Below are positions 35,303 through 45,216 of a stretch of DNA of 64,000 nucleotides, piece by piece. The stretch is from Clostridium thermarum (GTDB taxonomy: Bacteria; Bacillota; Clostridia; Clostridiales; Clostridiaceae), in contig NZ_CP040924.1 in assembly GCF_006351925.1 (NCBI RefSeq), forward strand, positions 2,485,860 through 2,549,859, in the 5' to 3' direction. How positions within the stretch are numbered: the stretch's first letter is position 1; each line of letters starts with the position of its first letter. Under the pieces are notes generated by a model. The model was not told the origin of the DNA. It was given only the letters and a program-made list of their open reading frames with translations, and did no database searches. A program made the position numbers and the translations under genes.

Positions 35303-35902
35303 ATGGTGAAAAAGTCTAGCTACAAAATTAAATATTTAACACAAAATGAAGCTAAATCACTGTTTAATGCTATCGAAAATTCTAATGCAATTCATTCTCT
35401 TCGTGACTTGGCTATATTTAGATTAGCTTATAGATGTGGTCTTAGAGCTTCAGAGATACCTCTGTTAAAATTAGAGGACTATAATCTTTTGAAAGGTGAA
35501 ATATATTGTAAAAGATTAAAGGGAAGTAACAATAATACCCTTCGTCTTGACGAAAAAACAAAAAATATTTTAAATAAATATATTAAAGAAAATAACATAA
35601 CCACCAGTTCCCAGATACTATTTACTAGTCAGAAAAATAATCCAATATCAAGACAAACATTAGATTATTTAATGAAAAAATATTGTTCAATAGCAAAAAT
35701 TGAAGATAAATCAAAACATCATTTTCATGCTTTAAAGCATACTACTGCTGTTCATCTGGCAGAATGTGATATGGACATTAAAGAATTACAATGGTGGTTA
35801 GGACATAAATCTGTTTCAAATACTGAAATATATTTTCAATTTACAACAAAGCAGCAAGAAAAATTATATGCCAAACTTGAAGGTAAATCAGAAATTGTCT
35901 AA
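35303..35902 (+). CDS. Small tyrosine recombinase (FimB/RecV size class)
   Basis: 199 aa consisting of only a tyrosine-recombinase catalytic domain, the size of FimB/FimE and clostridial RecV invertases and lacking the N-terminal core-binding domain of XerC/D or phage integrases. Catalytic residues: Arg in YRCGLRASEI, Lys in CKRLKGSNN, box II HALKHTTAVHL where the usual second Arg is Lys, WWLGHKSVSNT, and nucleophile Tyr in EIYFQF. GGAGGTG precedes the ATG. The adjacent inverted repeats (35086-35280) are its likely substrate. The Arg-to-Lys change could lower activity. Confidence 0.88.
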   Translation: MVKKSSYKIKYLTQNEAKSLFNAIENSNAIHSLRDLAIFRLAYRCGLRASEIPLLKLEDYNLLKGEIYCKRLKGSNNNTLRLDEKTKNILNKYIKENNITTSSQILFTSQKNNPISRQTLDYLMKKYCSIAKIEDKSKHHFHALKHTTAVHLAECDMDIKELQWWLGHKSVSNTEIYFQFTTKQQEKLYAKLEGKSEIV

Positions 35903-35910
35903 AAAAGTTT

Positions 35911-35957
35911 TTTCTTTGCTGGTTACATATATTTTTGTATGCAACCAGCTTATTTTT
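35911..35957 (+). terminator. Terminator after the recombinase gene
   Basis: Stem GCTGGTT/AACCAGC (35918-35924 with 35943-35949), 18-base loop, followed by TTATTTTTA. Confidence 0.55.
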
Positions 35958-36547
35958 ATATTGCCGTTACTCTCGTAAAGTTATCACAGGAGGAAATATA
36001 TTGTTCAGGCCTATCTTCAAAAATTATACTTAGTTGTACCAGTGTCCCTGACATGTTCTGACCTGACTAAGTCCATTTGTTAATGATTTTCTCTGTAGCT
36101 AGATATAGCATCTTTCCAAGCCAGTGATATGTTGGGTATGGTGTCCTTACCTTGGTGAATTTTCTTAGTTGTCTATTAAAGCCTTCCAGAGCGTTAGTTC
36201 TATATTAACAATCTTATGCTCCTGTCTAACTTTAAAGTGAACTGCATCCATATAAACTATAGGATAAACCGGGGCTAACGTCCTATTTTGCCAGTCCATA
36301 GCCGTTTCCATTAAATTATCCGTAATCTTTGAAATCATGGCAGGGGATATGTCTACTCCGTAGAGTTCATCTATGTATGATTTTATATTCTTGCAACTAT
36401 ATCCATTTCTATAGTTTTATTTGCGCTATCGCTTCTCTCATACTTTTCTCTTCATAGATATTTTTCCATTTCAGCCTGCAAAAACTGTTGAATAATGTTC
36501 TCCAAAAGTCTTTGTATCAAGCCGTTCTTAACAGCAAGATCCTCCAT
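35956..36547 (-). pseudogene. IS256-family (mutator) transposase remnant
   Basis: Fragments of a single transposase in several frames: MEDLAVKNGLIQRLLENIIQ, then ISKITDNLMETAMDWQNRTL and PIVYMDAVHFKVRQEHKIVN with a catalytic Asp, then directly TNALEGFNRQLRKFTKVRT and LATEKIINKW to LVQLSIIFEDRPEQY. The whole central region between VHFKVR and NALEGFNRQ is deleted, and frameshifts and stops interrupt the rest. Clearly inactive. Confidence 0.85.
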
Positions 36548-36576
36548 GATCTTTTAAAAAAGCCTTATATTCGAAA

Positions 36577-36709
36577 GCTTATTAAAGTACACCATTTTTT
36601 AGGTATCCTTCTTTTTAATGACTAAAATGGGATATTCATTCATGGAAAATGCTGTAAAAACAAGGCTGCGCAATAGCGATTCTTAATGGCTAATGCGACA
36701 GCCCCCTTA
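36577..36709 (-). mobile_element. IS256-type element end with subterminal hairpin, copy 1
   Basis: 133 bp including a long imperfect hairpin (about 36662-36704) with GGGCTGTCGCATTAGC-like arms, followed by about 80 bases upstream of the transposase remnant. A related copy lies at 49185-49311. The hairpin with the TTGTTTTTAC after it probably now acts as a terminator for the chemoreceptor gene at 36742. Confidence 0.6.
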
Positions 36710-36741
36710 TAGATAAAGACTTTTAGTATACGTAGTTTCAG

Positions 36742-38739
36742 TTAACTAATCTTAAAATTATTAGCTAAATTATCTAAATCATTTGCCATTGAATTTAGTT
36801 CCTGTGCTGTTGAGGCAACTTCCTGTGATGAAGCTGATAGCTCTTCAGATGCTGCTGCCACTTCTTCAGATGCTGCAGTATTTTCTTCTGTTACTGCACT
36901 TACTGCCTCAACTTTTTCAATTACACTTATCTTTGCTTTTTCCATTTCATCCATTTCTTTATATGTCTTTGATATTACTGGTGCTATCTTTTCTACTGAA
37001 CCAAGTATTTCTTCAAATGTTTTAACTGAATTTTCCACTATATTTGTTTGTTCATTTATGAATTCGCGGACTTCATTTGAAGTACTTATTACTTCTTCTG
37101 TATCTCCTTGTATTGTCTCTACTAACTTAGCTATTTCTGATGTTGATTTTTTTGACTCCTCTGCAAGCTTTCTAACTTCCTCTGCAACTACTGCAAATCC
37201 GCGTCCTGCTTCTCCAGCTCTTGCTGCTTCAATAGCAGCATTCAGTGCTAAAAGATTTGTTTGTTCAGATATAGCATTTATTGCAGCTGTTATATTATTT
37301 ATTTCTTTTACTGTAGCTGATAAGTTGCCTACCTTACTTATTACTACTTCAAAGGCATTTTTAATTTCAGTTATTGACTTAACAAGCTTGTCCATTTCTG
37401 AATTACCTAAGTTAGCTTTTTCTATTGCATTATCTGATTCTGATTTTACATTCTTTAATTCATCATATACATTTTCTATTTTACTTGAAAGATCATTCAT
37501 CAATCCTACTATTTCTTGCAAATTGTTCGCTTGAGATGATGAAGCTGCGGCTACATGTTGCATTGTATTAGCAACTTCTTGGGATGATGATGACATTTCT
37601 TCAGATACAGATGAAAGATTTTGAGATTTAACCATTACATTATTTGAACTCTCTAATATATTTTTAATAATATTACTTTGAGCTGAAATCATGTTTTTGA
37701 AGCTTTCTTGTATTTGACCTATTTCATCATTACGAGTAATATTTACATCAATTGCATAATCACCTTCCTCTGCTCTTTTCATAAGTTTGCTGATTTCAAT
37801 TAATGGTTTTGTTATTCTGTTTATAAAATAAACTCCCAAATACACAACTAAAATTAATATTATGAAAAGAACTAATATTGTTATAACAATGCTTTTGTTA
37901 AATTCTTTTGCATATTCATTTTGATTCATTGCCGTTATAATAATCCAGTCCGTATGTTTTGATTGTTCAAATCCCATTATCTTATCTTCATTATTAATTG
38001 TATATTTTAAATTACCAGTCTTTTTAGCTATAACCTCCTTGCCAAAACTATATTTTTCACTAATATTAATCATTATCATATCTTTATCTGGGTGTACAAT
38101 TATGGTACCATCCCCTAATATTAATGTTGCATAACCAGTATTTCCAACTTTAGTTTTTAATATATTCTCAATAAGTGACTCTAATGTTATATCTATACCA
38201 GCAACTGCTGCAGTACCATCATTTAGTTTAAAAGCCTTTGCAACAGTAACCATCATAAGACCTGTAGAACTTGATTTATACGGTTTTGTAATAACTATAT
38301 TCCCAAAGCTATTATTTGCTTCTTTATACCATCCTCTTTGTGTGGGGTCATAATCCTTCGGCATCTCTTTTTGTGGATATATTATAAATTCTTTATTTTC
38401 TTTTCCGACATAATATTGAAAGTAATTAGAATTTGATGTTCTATGATGTGATGCAGTAAGTAAAATACCTTCTTTATTTCCTGAAAGAACCAGATCATCT
38501 TTTGTGAAATTATCTACACTTAACCTAGCTGTTTCCAATAGATTGTCTATAAAAGCGATCTTTTCTGTTGCTACTTGTTTTGTTAGATTATTTACCTTTT
38601 CTTCCACAATATTTTTGCTGATATTTAAAGTAATAGCTACAGATATTATTGCTGGTATTAATGCACTTAACACTAAAATAAGGCATAATTTATGTCTTAA
38701 CTTACCTCTTTTTAAAAAAACTGCTTTAAACTTCTTCAT
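36742..38739 (-). CDS. Methyl-accepting chemotaxis protein with double Cache sensor
   Basis: 665 aa. Membrane helix about 15-37, extracytoplasmic dCache_1 domain (about 38-285) with [12 protein letters not shown] and [11 protein letters not shown], a second helix about 285-307, HAMP about 308-360, and a signalling domain with [20 protein letters not shown]. The Arg-x-Trp-Tyr and later Asp of the Cache region fit the amine/amino-acid-binding pattern, so an amino-acid ligand is plausible but unproven. GAGGGGG precedes the ATG. It is an intact gene between IS remnants. Confidence 0.93.
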   Translation of the reverse strand: MKKFKAVFLKRGKLRHKLCLILVLSALIPAIISVAITLNISKNIVEEKVNNLTKQVATEKIAFIDNLLETARLSVDNFTKDDLVLSGNKEGILLTASHHRTSNSNYFQYYVGKENKEFIIYPQKEMPKDYDPTQRGWYKEANNSFGNIVITKPYKSSSTGLMMVTVAKAFKLNDGTAAVAGIDITLESLIENILKTKVGNTGYATLILGDGTIIVHPDKDMIMINISEKYSFGKEVIAKKTGNLKYTINNEDKIMGFEQSKHTDWIIITAMNQNEYAKEFNKSIVITILVLFIILILVVYLGVYFINRITKPLIEISKLMKRAEEGDYAIDVNITRNDEIGQIQESFKNMISAQSNIIKNILESSNNVMVKSQNLSSVSEEMSSSSQEVANTMQHVAAASSSQANNLQEIVGLMNDLSSKIENVYDELKNVKSESDNAIEKANLGNSEMDKLVKSITEIKNAFEVVISKVGNLSATVKEINNITAAINAISEQTNLLALNAAIEAARAGEAGRGFAVVAEEVRKLAEESKKSTSEIAKLVETIQGDTEEVISTSNEVREFINEQTNIVENSVKTFEEILGSVEKIAPVISKTYKEMDEMEKAKISVIEKVEAVSAVTEENTAASEEVAAASEELSASSQEVASTAQELNSMANDLDNLANNFKIS

Positions 38740-38817
38740 TAATTTTTATCCCCCTCGTACTTTATTAGCCTTTTAATATGATGTTTAGTATTTCTGCTCA
38801 CCTTAACGTTAACAATA

Positions 38818-38978
38818 CATCCACAAAAAAAGAAGATCCTTATTAAACTTCTCAATAATAGATTTATTTGATATAAATTTTCCAAATTATTCAATGCCTT
38901 CTTTTGAATAATCTATTGCATTAAATTCTTTGAAACATATCCATACTAAGTCCAAAATATTTTGTGTATCACTTTCCT
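38818..38978 (-). pseudogene. GNAT acetyltransferase N-terminal remnant
   Basis: An open frame reads DTQNILDLVWICFKEFNAID, YSKEGIE, a stop, then GKFISNKSIIEKFNKDLLF, the usual N-terminal pattern of small GNAT acetyltransferases with a nonsense change. The start and the acetyl-CoA-binding half are missing. It abuts the IS21 remnant, whose insertion or decay probably destroyed it. Confidence 0.5.
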
Positions 38979-39433
38979 GTAACCTCAGTATTCTCAAATA
39001 ATTCAATGCATTTTGCAAGAAATTTCTGGTGGGTTTCTGCCTTTATGGTATCACAGTTTTCAATAAAGGTTGCCTCTCCAAAATCCACTTAAGCCTCGCC
39101 AGCAGGATAGTCAAGCAACAGCCATCCATCCTTTTTACTAAACAGCTCTTTCTTCTTTGCAGAAACATAGAACTGAACTGTTCTTAGTGACACGTTAAGT
39201 TCATCGCCAAATAATTCTTCTAACCTGTCATACACACGTTTCGCTGTGTGAAGTTGCTTTCTTGGTACGGTCAAATCAGCTTCAAGCCATGAATCTATCA
39301 GCTCCTTGTAAAAATCTATTTTCAATTCATTTTTACTTCTTCGCTGTGGATTATCGTTGAAATCTTCCTTATCTACATACTTTTGCACAGTTGCATATCC
39401 ATGTCCGGTTATTCTGCTAATCTCCTTAAAAGT
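38969..39433 (-). pseudogene. IS21-family transposase (IstA) N-terminal remnant
   Basis: Reads FKEISRITGHGYATVQKYVD (helix-turn-helix), then SWLEADLTVPRKQLHTAKRV, VSLRTVQFYVSAKKKEL and LLLDYPAGEA, a TAA where the family has Gln, then VDFGEATFIENCDTIKAE. The C-terminal integrase core and istB are absent. The central frame of 99 codons (39388-39089) is open but is only part of the gene. Confidence 0.8.
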
Positions 39434-39568
39434 TAGTGTATAATTTTAGTGAGCAGAGATAGTAAAAATACTAGATAAATAATAAAGGAGATGCAAAAGC
39501 AACTGCCATATACATAAATTATCCATTATAATTAAGTTGCCGAAACTAAACAGAATGGAGTTATATTT

Positions 39569-39800
39569 ATGTATGAATTAAGTTTAAACCATAATGGAAT
39601 GACATTCAAGGATATAGAGAGAAAAAAAGTATATAGGAATAAAGGTGGCAAGCAAACTTGTTTGCAAACTATTATGGGGGGAGTTTAATATTCAAGGCAT
39701 ATTTATGAATTTAAACTTGAAAATGGTAAGAAGGCCACTAAATATCATCTAAACGAGTATCTAGGAATGGATACTATAGGTCATGTATCTATAAATTTTT
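39569..39800 (+). pseudogene. ISLre2-family (UPF0236) transposase N-terminal remnant
   Basis: ATG 39569 opens MYELSLNHNGMTFKDIERKK, then VYRNKGGKQTCLQTIMGGV, a TAA, then YSRHIYEFKLENGKKATKYH and LNEYLGMDTIG, the conserved N-terminal part of ISLre2 transposases. It ends at the junction with the metallo-hydrolase remnant, where a few bases are shared. About 400 C-terminal residues are missing. Confidence 0.75.
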
Positions 39801-40513
39801 CTTTTAAAAAGTCAATTGTTTTACTTAGCCTTAATTCATCAGCTTCAAGTAAATGAGTTCCCCCTATGACACCATAGATTGGGATGCCTGTCCTTTCTAT
39901 AATTGTCTCTAAAATATTAATTATTCCTATGTGGGAATATCCTAATATAACCATAAAACCCTTATCAGTTTTTACTCCCAAAACTATTTCATCTGAAAAA
40001 TTATCCAATACAAAATTTTCATCCTGCTTTATTTTAAACTTATCACTTATAATTTCAAAATCATTATTTCTTTTAAAATTAGCAAATATCATTATATTTT
40101 TAGTAATATAATATATATCTTCTTTAACATATTTTATTGGTATATTATTTTTATTAACAAATTCCTCATAAAAAGAATTTCCGATATACTTATAAGTTCC
40201 TTCTTCTATAAATTTATATTTGTTGTTAAAAAATCCTTTCCCAACAATTAATTTATATGAGGTTTTAACTTTATCCACAAGTTTTTCAAACCCACCACTA
40301 TGATCGTAATGGCCATGACTTAATATAACATATCTTAAATTGTTTAAATCCGCATCTAATTTCTCAGCATTTTTAATAAAATTTCCAGTTTTACAGGTAT
40401 CAAACAATAATTTTGTTCCATCAGCTTCTATATATAGATAATCCATGCTAATTAAATAAATTTAAATTAATACTAGGATTATCTTCTATAAGAGTTATTA
40501 TTTTAAGATTCAT
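39781..40513 (-). pseudogene. MBL-fold metallo-hydrolase, truncated and frameshifted
   Basis: The open part (40446-39781, 221 codons) has YIEADGTKLLFDTCKTGNF and the metal motif LSHGHYDHSGG. The true start is ATG 40513: MNLKIITLIEDNP runs to an in-frame TAG followed by HGLSIY, and a missing TA in a TATATA run shifts the frame before YIEADG. The C-terminus stops at KEKFIDT at the edge of an ISLre2 fragment and lacks the C-terminal Cys-His region seen in the paralog at 50650-51498. Inactive. Confidence 0.7.
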
Positions 40514-41007
40514 TTTAATTATCAACTCCATTATTTCTCTTGTTTAATTCCAGATTATTATCAGATAATACCTGTTTTGAACTAATTCTATCGTCCTCTA
40601 CAATATACCTGATAGACTTTTCATTTTTTAAAATTCATCAACAATTTATGAAAAATTTTGTCTAAACTATTCATAGAATCTTATATGTTATTTTATCATA
40701 ATGGCTTCTTCAAATTAACCATAAAAAAAAGACTTCCAATTAAGAGGCAATAATAAGCCCATTTTGTGGAAGTCTCTTGTTTCAGATAGTTCTTTTTCAG
40801 GTATAAATATTTCTTGCATAAATACTGGGTTATCTGGCTTGTTCATTTTTTTAATTTTCTAGACATAGTTATCCCCCAGTAATACTTTTGGGAAATATTA
40901 TGATGATTGTTTAAGGACCTATTAATACAAGCCAGAAATCCGCACCAATTGGCATTTCCAATACCTGTCCGAATTGCAATACTAATTCCGCCGTTTCATT
41001 CCTTATA
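40514..41007. other. Intergenic stretch without a supported gene
   Basis: 494 bases. It contains the terminator of the sugar transporter operon (40721-40775). Two short minus-strand frames are open (around 40850-40730 and 41005-40910) but lack starts with ribosome sites and match nothing I know. The rest is AT-rich. Confidence 0.4.
40721..40775 (-). terminator. Terminator of the chvE-mmsA-mmsB operon
   Basis: 9-bp stem AGACTTCCA/TGGAAGTCT (40730-40738 with 40767-40775) followed on the minus strand by eight Ts. Confidence 0.65.
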
Positions 41008-42183
41008 TTATGCTTTTGTCTTATTCTTTGAAAGTACATCAAAGGCTACTGCCATTAACAATACTAATCCTTTAATTGCCATCTGCATATCACTGCCTAC
41101 ACCAAGAATGGACATACCATTATTAAGAACCCCCATAAACAGTGCACCGATTATAGCTCCAACAACTGTACCAACCCCACCATAAGCTGAAGCTCCTCCG
41201 ATAAAGCAGGCTGCTATAGCATCAAGCTCAAAGTTTTGACCATTTTGAGGTGACGCTGCGTTGAATCTTGCTGTAGATACAATTCCCGCTACTGCTGCCA
41301 ATACAGACATATTAACATAAGTAAGGAAAAGCACCTTGTTAGTCTTAATACCTGAAAGTTTGGCTGCCTTTTCGTTACCACCCATAGCGTAAATATAACG
41401 ACCGGGTACAGTTTTCATTGTAAAAAAGGAATATGCTAAAATAAGAATACCGATCAGAACAAGCACTATTGGTATACCCTTATGCGCAGCCAGCCAATAA
41501 GTGAATAGATTTATCGCTCCTAAAACCAACGCTAACTGAGCTATAAATAAAGCCATGGATGATACTTCAAAGCCATACTTCTGCTTTTCAATTCTCTTTT
41601 TAAATTCCATTACTACGTAAATAACGGAAATAATTATACCTGCTAATAAAGCAGTTAAGTTTAGTTTAGCACCAAAGCTCTTAAAGAAATCCGGTACAAA
41701 ACCACTGCTTATATTCTGGAAACTTTCCGGGAATGGTGATAAAGTCAATCCCTTTAACATTTTGATAGTTAAGCCCCTAAATAAAAGCATACCTGCAAGT
41801 GTTACTATGAAAGCTGGTATTCTGACATAAGCAATCCAAAACCCCTGCCATATACCAATTACTGCTCCTATTAATAGAGCAAGGATTATTACTGTAGTTA
41901 CATTCATTCCTTTTTCTATTATAAAGGAACCTACAACAGCACCTATAAAGGCACAGACGGAACCTACTGAAAGATCAATATTACCTCCTGTCAGTATGCA
42001 CAGTGTCATACCTATTGCTAAAATCAATACATAGCTATTTTGAAGTACTAGGTTAGTTACGTTCATCGGCACCAATAAAATACCGTCCGTTGCAATTTGA
42101 AAAAATATCATAATTACTACGAGAGCAATAAGCATTGCGTACTGTCTTATATTATTCTTAAAAATATTCTTAATTGATTCCAT
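41008..42183 (-). CDS. mmsB: Sugar ABC transporter permease, MmsB/GguB-like
   Basis: 391 aa, about ten membrane helices, BPD_transp_2 type permease of the CUT2 (ribose/xylose/multiple monosaccharide) class. Typical segments: ILTGGNIDLSVGSVCAFIGA, RIPAFIVTLAGMLLFRGL, YAMGGNEKAAKLSGI and ACFIGGASAYGGVGTVVGA. AGGGAGGT precedes the ATG, which directly follows the ATPase gene. It forms the membrane part of a sugar importer with the two upstream genes. Confidence 0.92.
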   Translation of the reverse strand: MESIKNIFKNNIRQYAMLIALVVIMIFFQIATDGILLVPMNVTNLVLQNSYVLILAIGMTLCILTGGNIDLSVGSVCAFIGAVVGSFIIEKGMNVTTVIILALLIGAVIGIWQGFWIAYVRIPAFIVTLAGMLLFRGLTIKMLKGLTLSPFPESFQNISSGFVPDFFKSFGAKLNLTALLAGIIISVIYVVMEFKKRIEKQKYGFEVSSMALFIAQLALVLGAINLFTYWLAAHKGIPIVLVLIGILILAYSFFTMKTVPGRYIYAMGGNEKAAKLSGIKTNKVLFLTYVNMSVLAAVAGIVSTARFNAASPQNGQNFELDAIAACFIGGASAYGGVGTVVGAIIGALFMGVLNNGMSILGVGSDMQMAIKGLVLLMAVAFDVLSKNKTKA

Positions 42184-43716
42184 TTATTTTACCTCCCTAT
42201 TACTCTGCATTATACATCTCATTATGCTTTCCTGAGAAGCATCCTTACGGTCAAGTTCTCCCACAATTCTGCCCTCATTCATCACGTATACTCTATCTGA
42301 GATCCCTAATATCTCAGGAAGTTCCGAAGATATAACTATTACTGCCTTACCTTCATCCGCCAGCTTATTTATTATTGTATAAATTTCATATTTAGCACCT
42401 ACGTCTATTCCTCTTGTTGGCTCATCAAGAATTAATACATCAGGATCAGAGAATATCCACTTACTCAATACAACCTTCTGCTGGTTTCCACCGGAAAGAT
42501 TTCCTGTCTTCTGTAAAATACTAGAGCACTTTATCTTAAGCTTATTTTTGTAATCTGTAGCAACCTGTACCTCCTTATTTTCATCAATAAATTGATATTT
42601 ACTGATTTTACTTAACTTTGCAAGAGTTGTATTCCTCTTGATATCATCTATAAGCACAAGTCCTGCACTCTTACGGTCCTCAGTAACATAAGCAAGTCCA
42701 TGATCTATAGCCTGTCTTACATTATTGAGGGTAAGTTCTTTTCCATCTTTAATAACTTTGCCGGTAATATGCCTGCCATAGGATTTACCGAAGATACTCA
42801 TGGCAAGTTCTGTTCTTCCGGAACCCATAAGGCCTGATATTCCTACAATTTCGCCTTTATGAACCTTTATACTGACATTGTTTATAACCTTCCTGCCATC
42901 AATTATGGGATCGTACACATTCCAATCCTTAACTTCAAAATACACTTCTCCTATTTTGGGGGTACGTTTCGGGTAACGGTCTACCAGGTCTCGGCCTACC
43001 ATCCCTTTAATAATTCTATCCTCATTAACATCTTCATTCTTTTCCATTGTTTCTATTGTTGCACCATCACGGATAATAGTAATTGAATCACATACCTTCA
43101 TTATTTCATTAAGCTTGTGTGATATAAGTATAGATGTAATACCTTCTTTCTTCAACTGTAAAAGAAGCTCTAATAAGTTATCTGAGTCCTTTTCATTTAA
43201 TGCAGCGGTAGGTTCATCCAAAATAAGAAGCTTTACATTTTTAGCTAACGCCTTGGCAATTTCAACAAGCTGCTGTTTACCAACACCAATATCCTTAACA
43301 AGTCTGCGAGGATTTTCATTAAGTCTTACTCTTTTAAGAAGTTCTGAGGCCTTTACATGAGTTTTGTGCCAGTCTATAATTCCCGCACTGGCTCTTTCAT
43401 TACCTAAAAACACATTTTCCCCTATCGAAAGGTAGGGTACAAGGGCCAGTTCTTGGTGGATTATAGCTATACCCATTTTTTCACTATCTCTAATATTTTT
43501 AAATGTGCATACTTTTCCCTCAAATACAATATCTCCGCTGTAGGTACCATAAGGGTATACACCGCTGAGTACTTTCATCAGCGTCGATTTCCCTGCTCCA
43601 TTTTCTCCAACAAGAGCATGGATTTCGCCGGATTTTACCTTGAGATTTACATTATCCAGTGCCTTTACACCGGGAAAGAGCTTTGTAATGTCTCTCATTT
43701 CAAGAATATTGCTCAT
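42184..43716 (-). CDS. mmsA: Sugar ABC transporter ATP-binding protein, MmsA/GguA-like
   Basis: 510 aa with two ABC cassettes in one chain, the CUT2 hallmark. The first cassette has Walker [18 protein letters not shown], signature [16 protein letters not shown] and Walker [14 protein letters not shown]; the second, degenerate at Walker A ([15 protein letters not shown]), has [14 protein letters not shown] and [13 protein letters not shown]. The C-terminal cassette uses GSGRTEL as usual for the class. AAGGAG precedes the ATG. Energises sugar uptake with the ChvE-like binding protein and permease. Confidence 0.94.
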   Translation of the reverse strand: MSNILEMRDITKLFPGVKALDNVNLKVKSGEIHALVGENGAGKSTLMKVLSGVYPYGTYSGDIVFEGKVCTFKNIRDSEKMGIAIIHQELALVPYLSIGENVFLGNERASAGIIDWHKTHVKASELLKRVRLNENPRRLVKDIGVGKQQLVEIAKALAKNVKLLILDEPTAALNEKDSDNLLELLLQLKKEGITSILISHKLNEIMKVCDSITIIRDGATIETMEKNEDVNEDRIIKGMVGRDLVDRYPKRTPKIGEVYFEVKDWNVYDPIIDGRKVINNVSIKVHKGEIVGISGLMGSGRTELAMSIFGKSYGRHITGKVIKDGKELTLNNVRQAIDHGLAYVTEDRKSAGLVLIDDIKRNTTLAKLSKISKYQFIDENKEVQVATDYKNKLKIKCSSILQKTGNLSGGNQQKVVLSKWIFSDPDVLILDEPTRGIDVGAKYEIYTIINKLADEGKAVIVISSELPEILGISDRVYVMNEGRIVGELDRKDASQESIMRCIMQSNREVK

Positions 43717-43855
43717 TCTTACTCCATCTCCTTACACTTTTTCATTTTTTTCGTATAACTTTATCATAATCTCAAAAATTCACCAGAGAAATATCTGTGT
43801 TTAACGATTTTTCTGAGGTGATACCTATTACTATAAAGTTAAATTTTAACCTTAT

Positions 43856-43922
43856 GTTCGGCTTGCAGGGGGCAAAGCCTTACCAGTTTTGCCGCCTGCA
43901 AGCCGAACACCAAATATGGTGT
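43856..43922 (-). other. Strong RNA hairpins between chvE and mmsA
   Basis: A 14-bp stem (43856-43869 with 43895-43908) extended inside by GGCAAA/TTTGCC, next to a smaller ACACCA/TGGTGT stem, between the binding-protein gene and the ATPase gene. No T-run follows, so it is more likely a stabilising or partial read-through structure that keeps binding protein in excess. Confidence 0.6.
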
Positions 43923-43959
43923 CCGGCTACAGTGCAGCTTTGCATCTTTATTTCATCGA

Positions 43960-45042
43960 TTATTTTATATCTGATTCTTTATAGTATCCACTGTCAATAA
44001 GTATTTCTTTGTAGTTGTTTTTGTCAGCATATACTGGATCACATAAGAAGGATGGAACTACCTTGCTTCCGTTGTTATAAGTCTTAGTGTCGTTAACAGG
44101 TGCTTCTTTCCCTTGAAGAACTGAATCAACCATTTCAACTACCTTAGCTGCCAGTGTTCTTGTATCCTTGAATATTGACATAGACTGCTGTCCTTTAAGC
44201 ATTGCTGCTACGTTTGGCTTATCACAATCCTGTCCAGTTATAATTGGGTATGGCTTGTCAGCTGAACCGTAACCAGCATTTGTAAGGGATGCAATTATAC
44301 CGATTGCTAAGCTGTCATTTGGTGAAAGAACTACATCAAGTTTCTTTCCGTCAGCGTAGTTAGCAGTTATAAGGTTGTCCATTCTAGCCTGTGCCTTAGC
44401 TGATTCCCAGCCTTGAATAGCTATTGTAGCAAAATCTGTCTGCTTACTTGTAACAACAAGCTTACCGTTGTCTATATATGGCTGTAATACACTCATAGCG
44501 CCGTCAAAGAAGAATTTAGCGTTGTTATCGTCAGGTGAGCCTGCAAATAATTCTATATTGAAAGGTCCCTTACCATCTTTAAGTCCAAGCTTTTCTTCAA
44601 TGTACTGACCCTGGATAACACCTACCTTGAAGTTATCGAAGGTTGCATAGTAGTCAACATTAGCAGTATTCATTATTAATCTGTCATAAGCGATAACCTT
44701 TACACCATTGTCAGCAGCCTTCTTTAAAACGTCTGTAAGAGCTGAACCGTCTATAGATGCTATTACAAGAACTTTATTACCCTTTGTAATCATGTTTTCA
44801 ATCTGCTGAACTTGTGTATTTACGTCATTGTTTGCGTACTGAAGGTCAACTTTGTAACCCTTAGTTTCAAGCTGCTTCTTCATGTTTTCACCGTCTTGGT
44901 TCCAACGTTGAAGTGACTGAGTAGGCATTGCTACACCTATAGACTGCTTACCTCCGGAACCGCCCTGCTTACCAGAGGAGCTGCATCCAGCAGCAAGCAG
45001 CATAAGTCCTGCCATTAAAGCTGAAATAATTTGTTTTTTCAT
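43960..45042 (-). CDS. chvE: Multiple-monosaccharide-binding lipoprotein, ChvE-like
   Basis: 360 aa periplasmic-binding-protein type 1 fold, exported and lipid-anchored: signal peptide with lipobox LMLLAAGC near residue 20. Then [39 protein letters not shown] and [11 protein letters not shown], typical of the ChvE/xylose-binding branch. ATG 45042 has AAGGGGGAAT upstream; the frame opens 33 codons earlier without support. It is first in the transporter operon. Substrates are monosaccharides, likely xylose, arabinose, galactose or glucose; the exact one is not readable. Confidence 0.92.
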   Translation of the reverse strand: MKKQIISALMAGLMLLAAGCSSSGKQGGSGGKQSIGVAMPTQSLQRWNQDGENMKKQLETKGYKVDLQYANNDVNTQVQQIENMITKGNKVLVIASIDGSALTDVLKKAADNGVKVIAYDRLIMNTANVDYYATFDNFKVGVIQGQYIEEKLGLKDGKGPFNIELFAGSPDDNNAKFFFDGAMSVLQPYIDNGKLVVTSKQTDFATIAIQGWESAKAQARMDNLITANYADGKKLDVVLSPNDSLAIGIIASLTNAGYGSADKPYPIITGQDCDKPNVAAMLKGQQSMSIFKDTRTLAAKVVEMVDSVLQGKEAPVNDTKTYNNGSKVVPSFLCDPVYADKNNYKEILIDSGYYKESDIK

Positions 45043-45093
45043 AGATTTTATTCCCCCTTGATTAATTTTATGTTTAAGTTTGTCCCTGTATAC

Positions 45094-45122
45094 ATCATAC
45101 AGTTTGAATACGTTTTCCTCAA
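45094..45122 (-). promoter_or_regulatory. Promoter of the chvE operon
   Basis: Minus strand TTGAGG (45122-45117), 17 bases, TATGAT (45099-45094). An inverted pair TACGTT/AACGTA overlaps the -35 and is a candidate site for the YesN-type regulator encoded upstream. Confidence 0.5.
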
Positions 45123-45169
45123 CGTAATAACTTGCGGACACTGAATAAAATCTTGCCCTGTTTTACAGC

Positions 45170-45195
45170 AAAAAAATGCTATACAGCATTTTTTT
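45170..45195 (-). terminator. Terminator after the YesN-type regulator
   Basis: 11-bp stem AAAAAAATGCT/AGCATTTTTTT (45170-45180 with 45185-45195), a 4-base loop and a T-run, separating the sensor operon from chvE. Confidence 0.75.
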
Positions 45196-45216
45196 CTTGC
45201 TGTACAGCATAATATT

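Noticed and set aside
36783..37534. Plus-strand ORFs rich in Leu/Pro or Ser/Ala/Ile opposite the chemoreceptor
   Set aside because: Antisense shadows of the heptad-repeat signalling domain; the same pattern occurs opposite the other chemoreceptors (33239-33661, 54011-54322).
40780..41005. Short minus-strand frames (MNKPDNPVFMQEIF; LVLQFGQVLEMPIG)
   Set aside because: One runs through the terminator hairpin, and neither has a supported start or a recognisable family.
43856..43908. Riboswitch between chvE and mmsA
   Set aside because: The GGCAAAGCC-like string is part of a simple perfect hairpin; no conserved aptamer blocks are visible.
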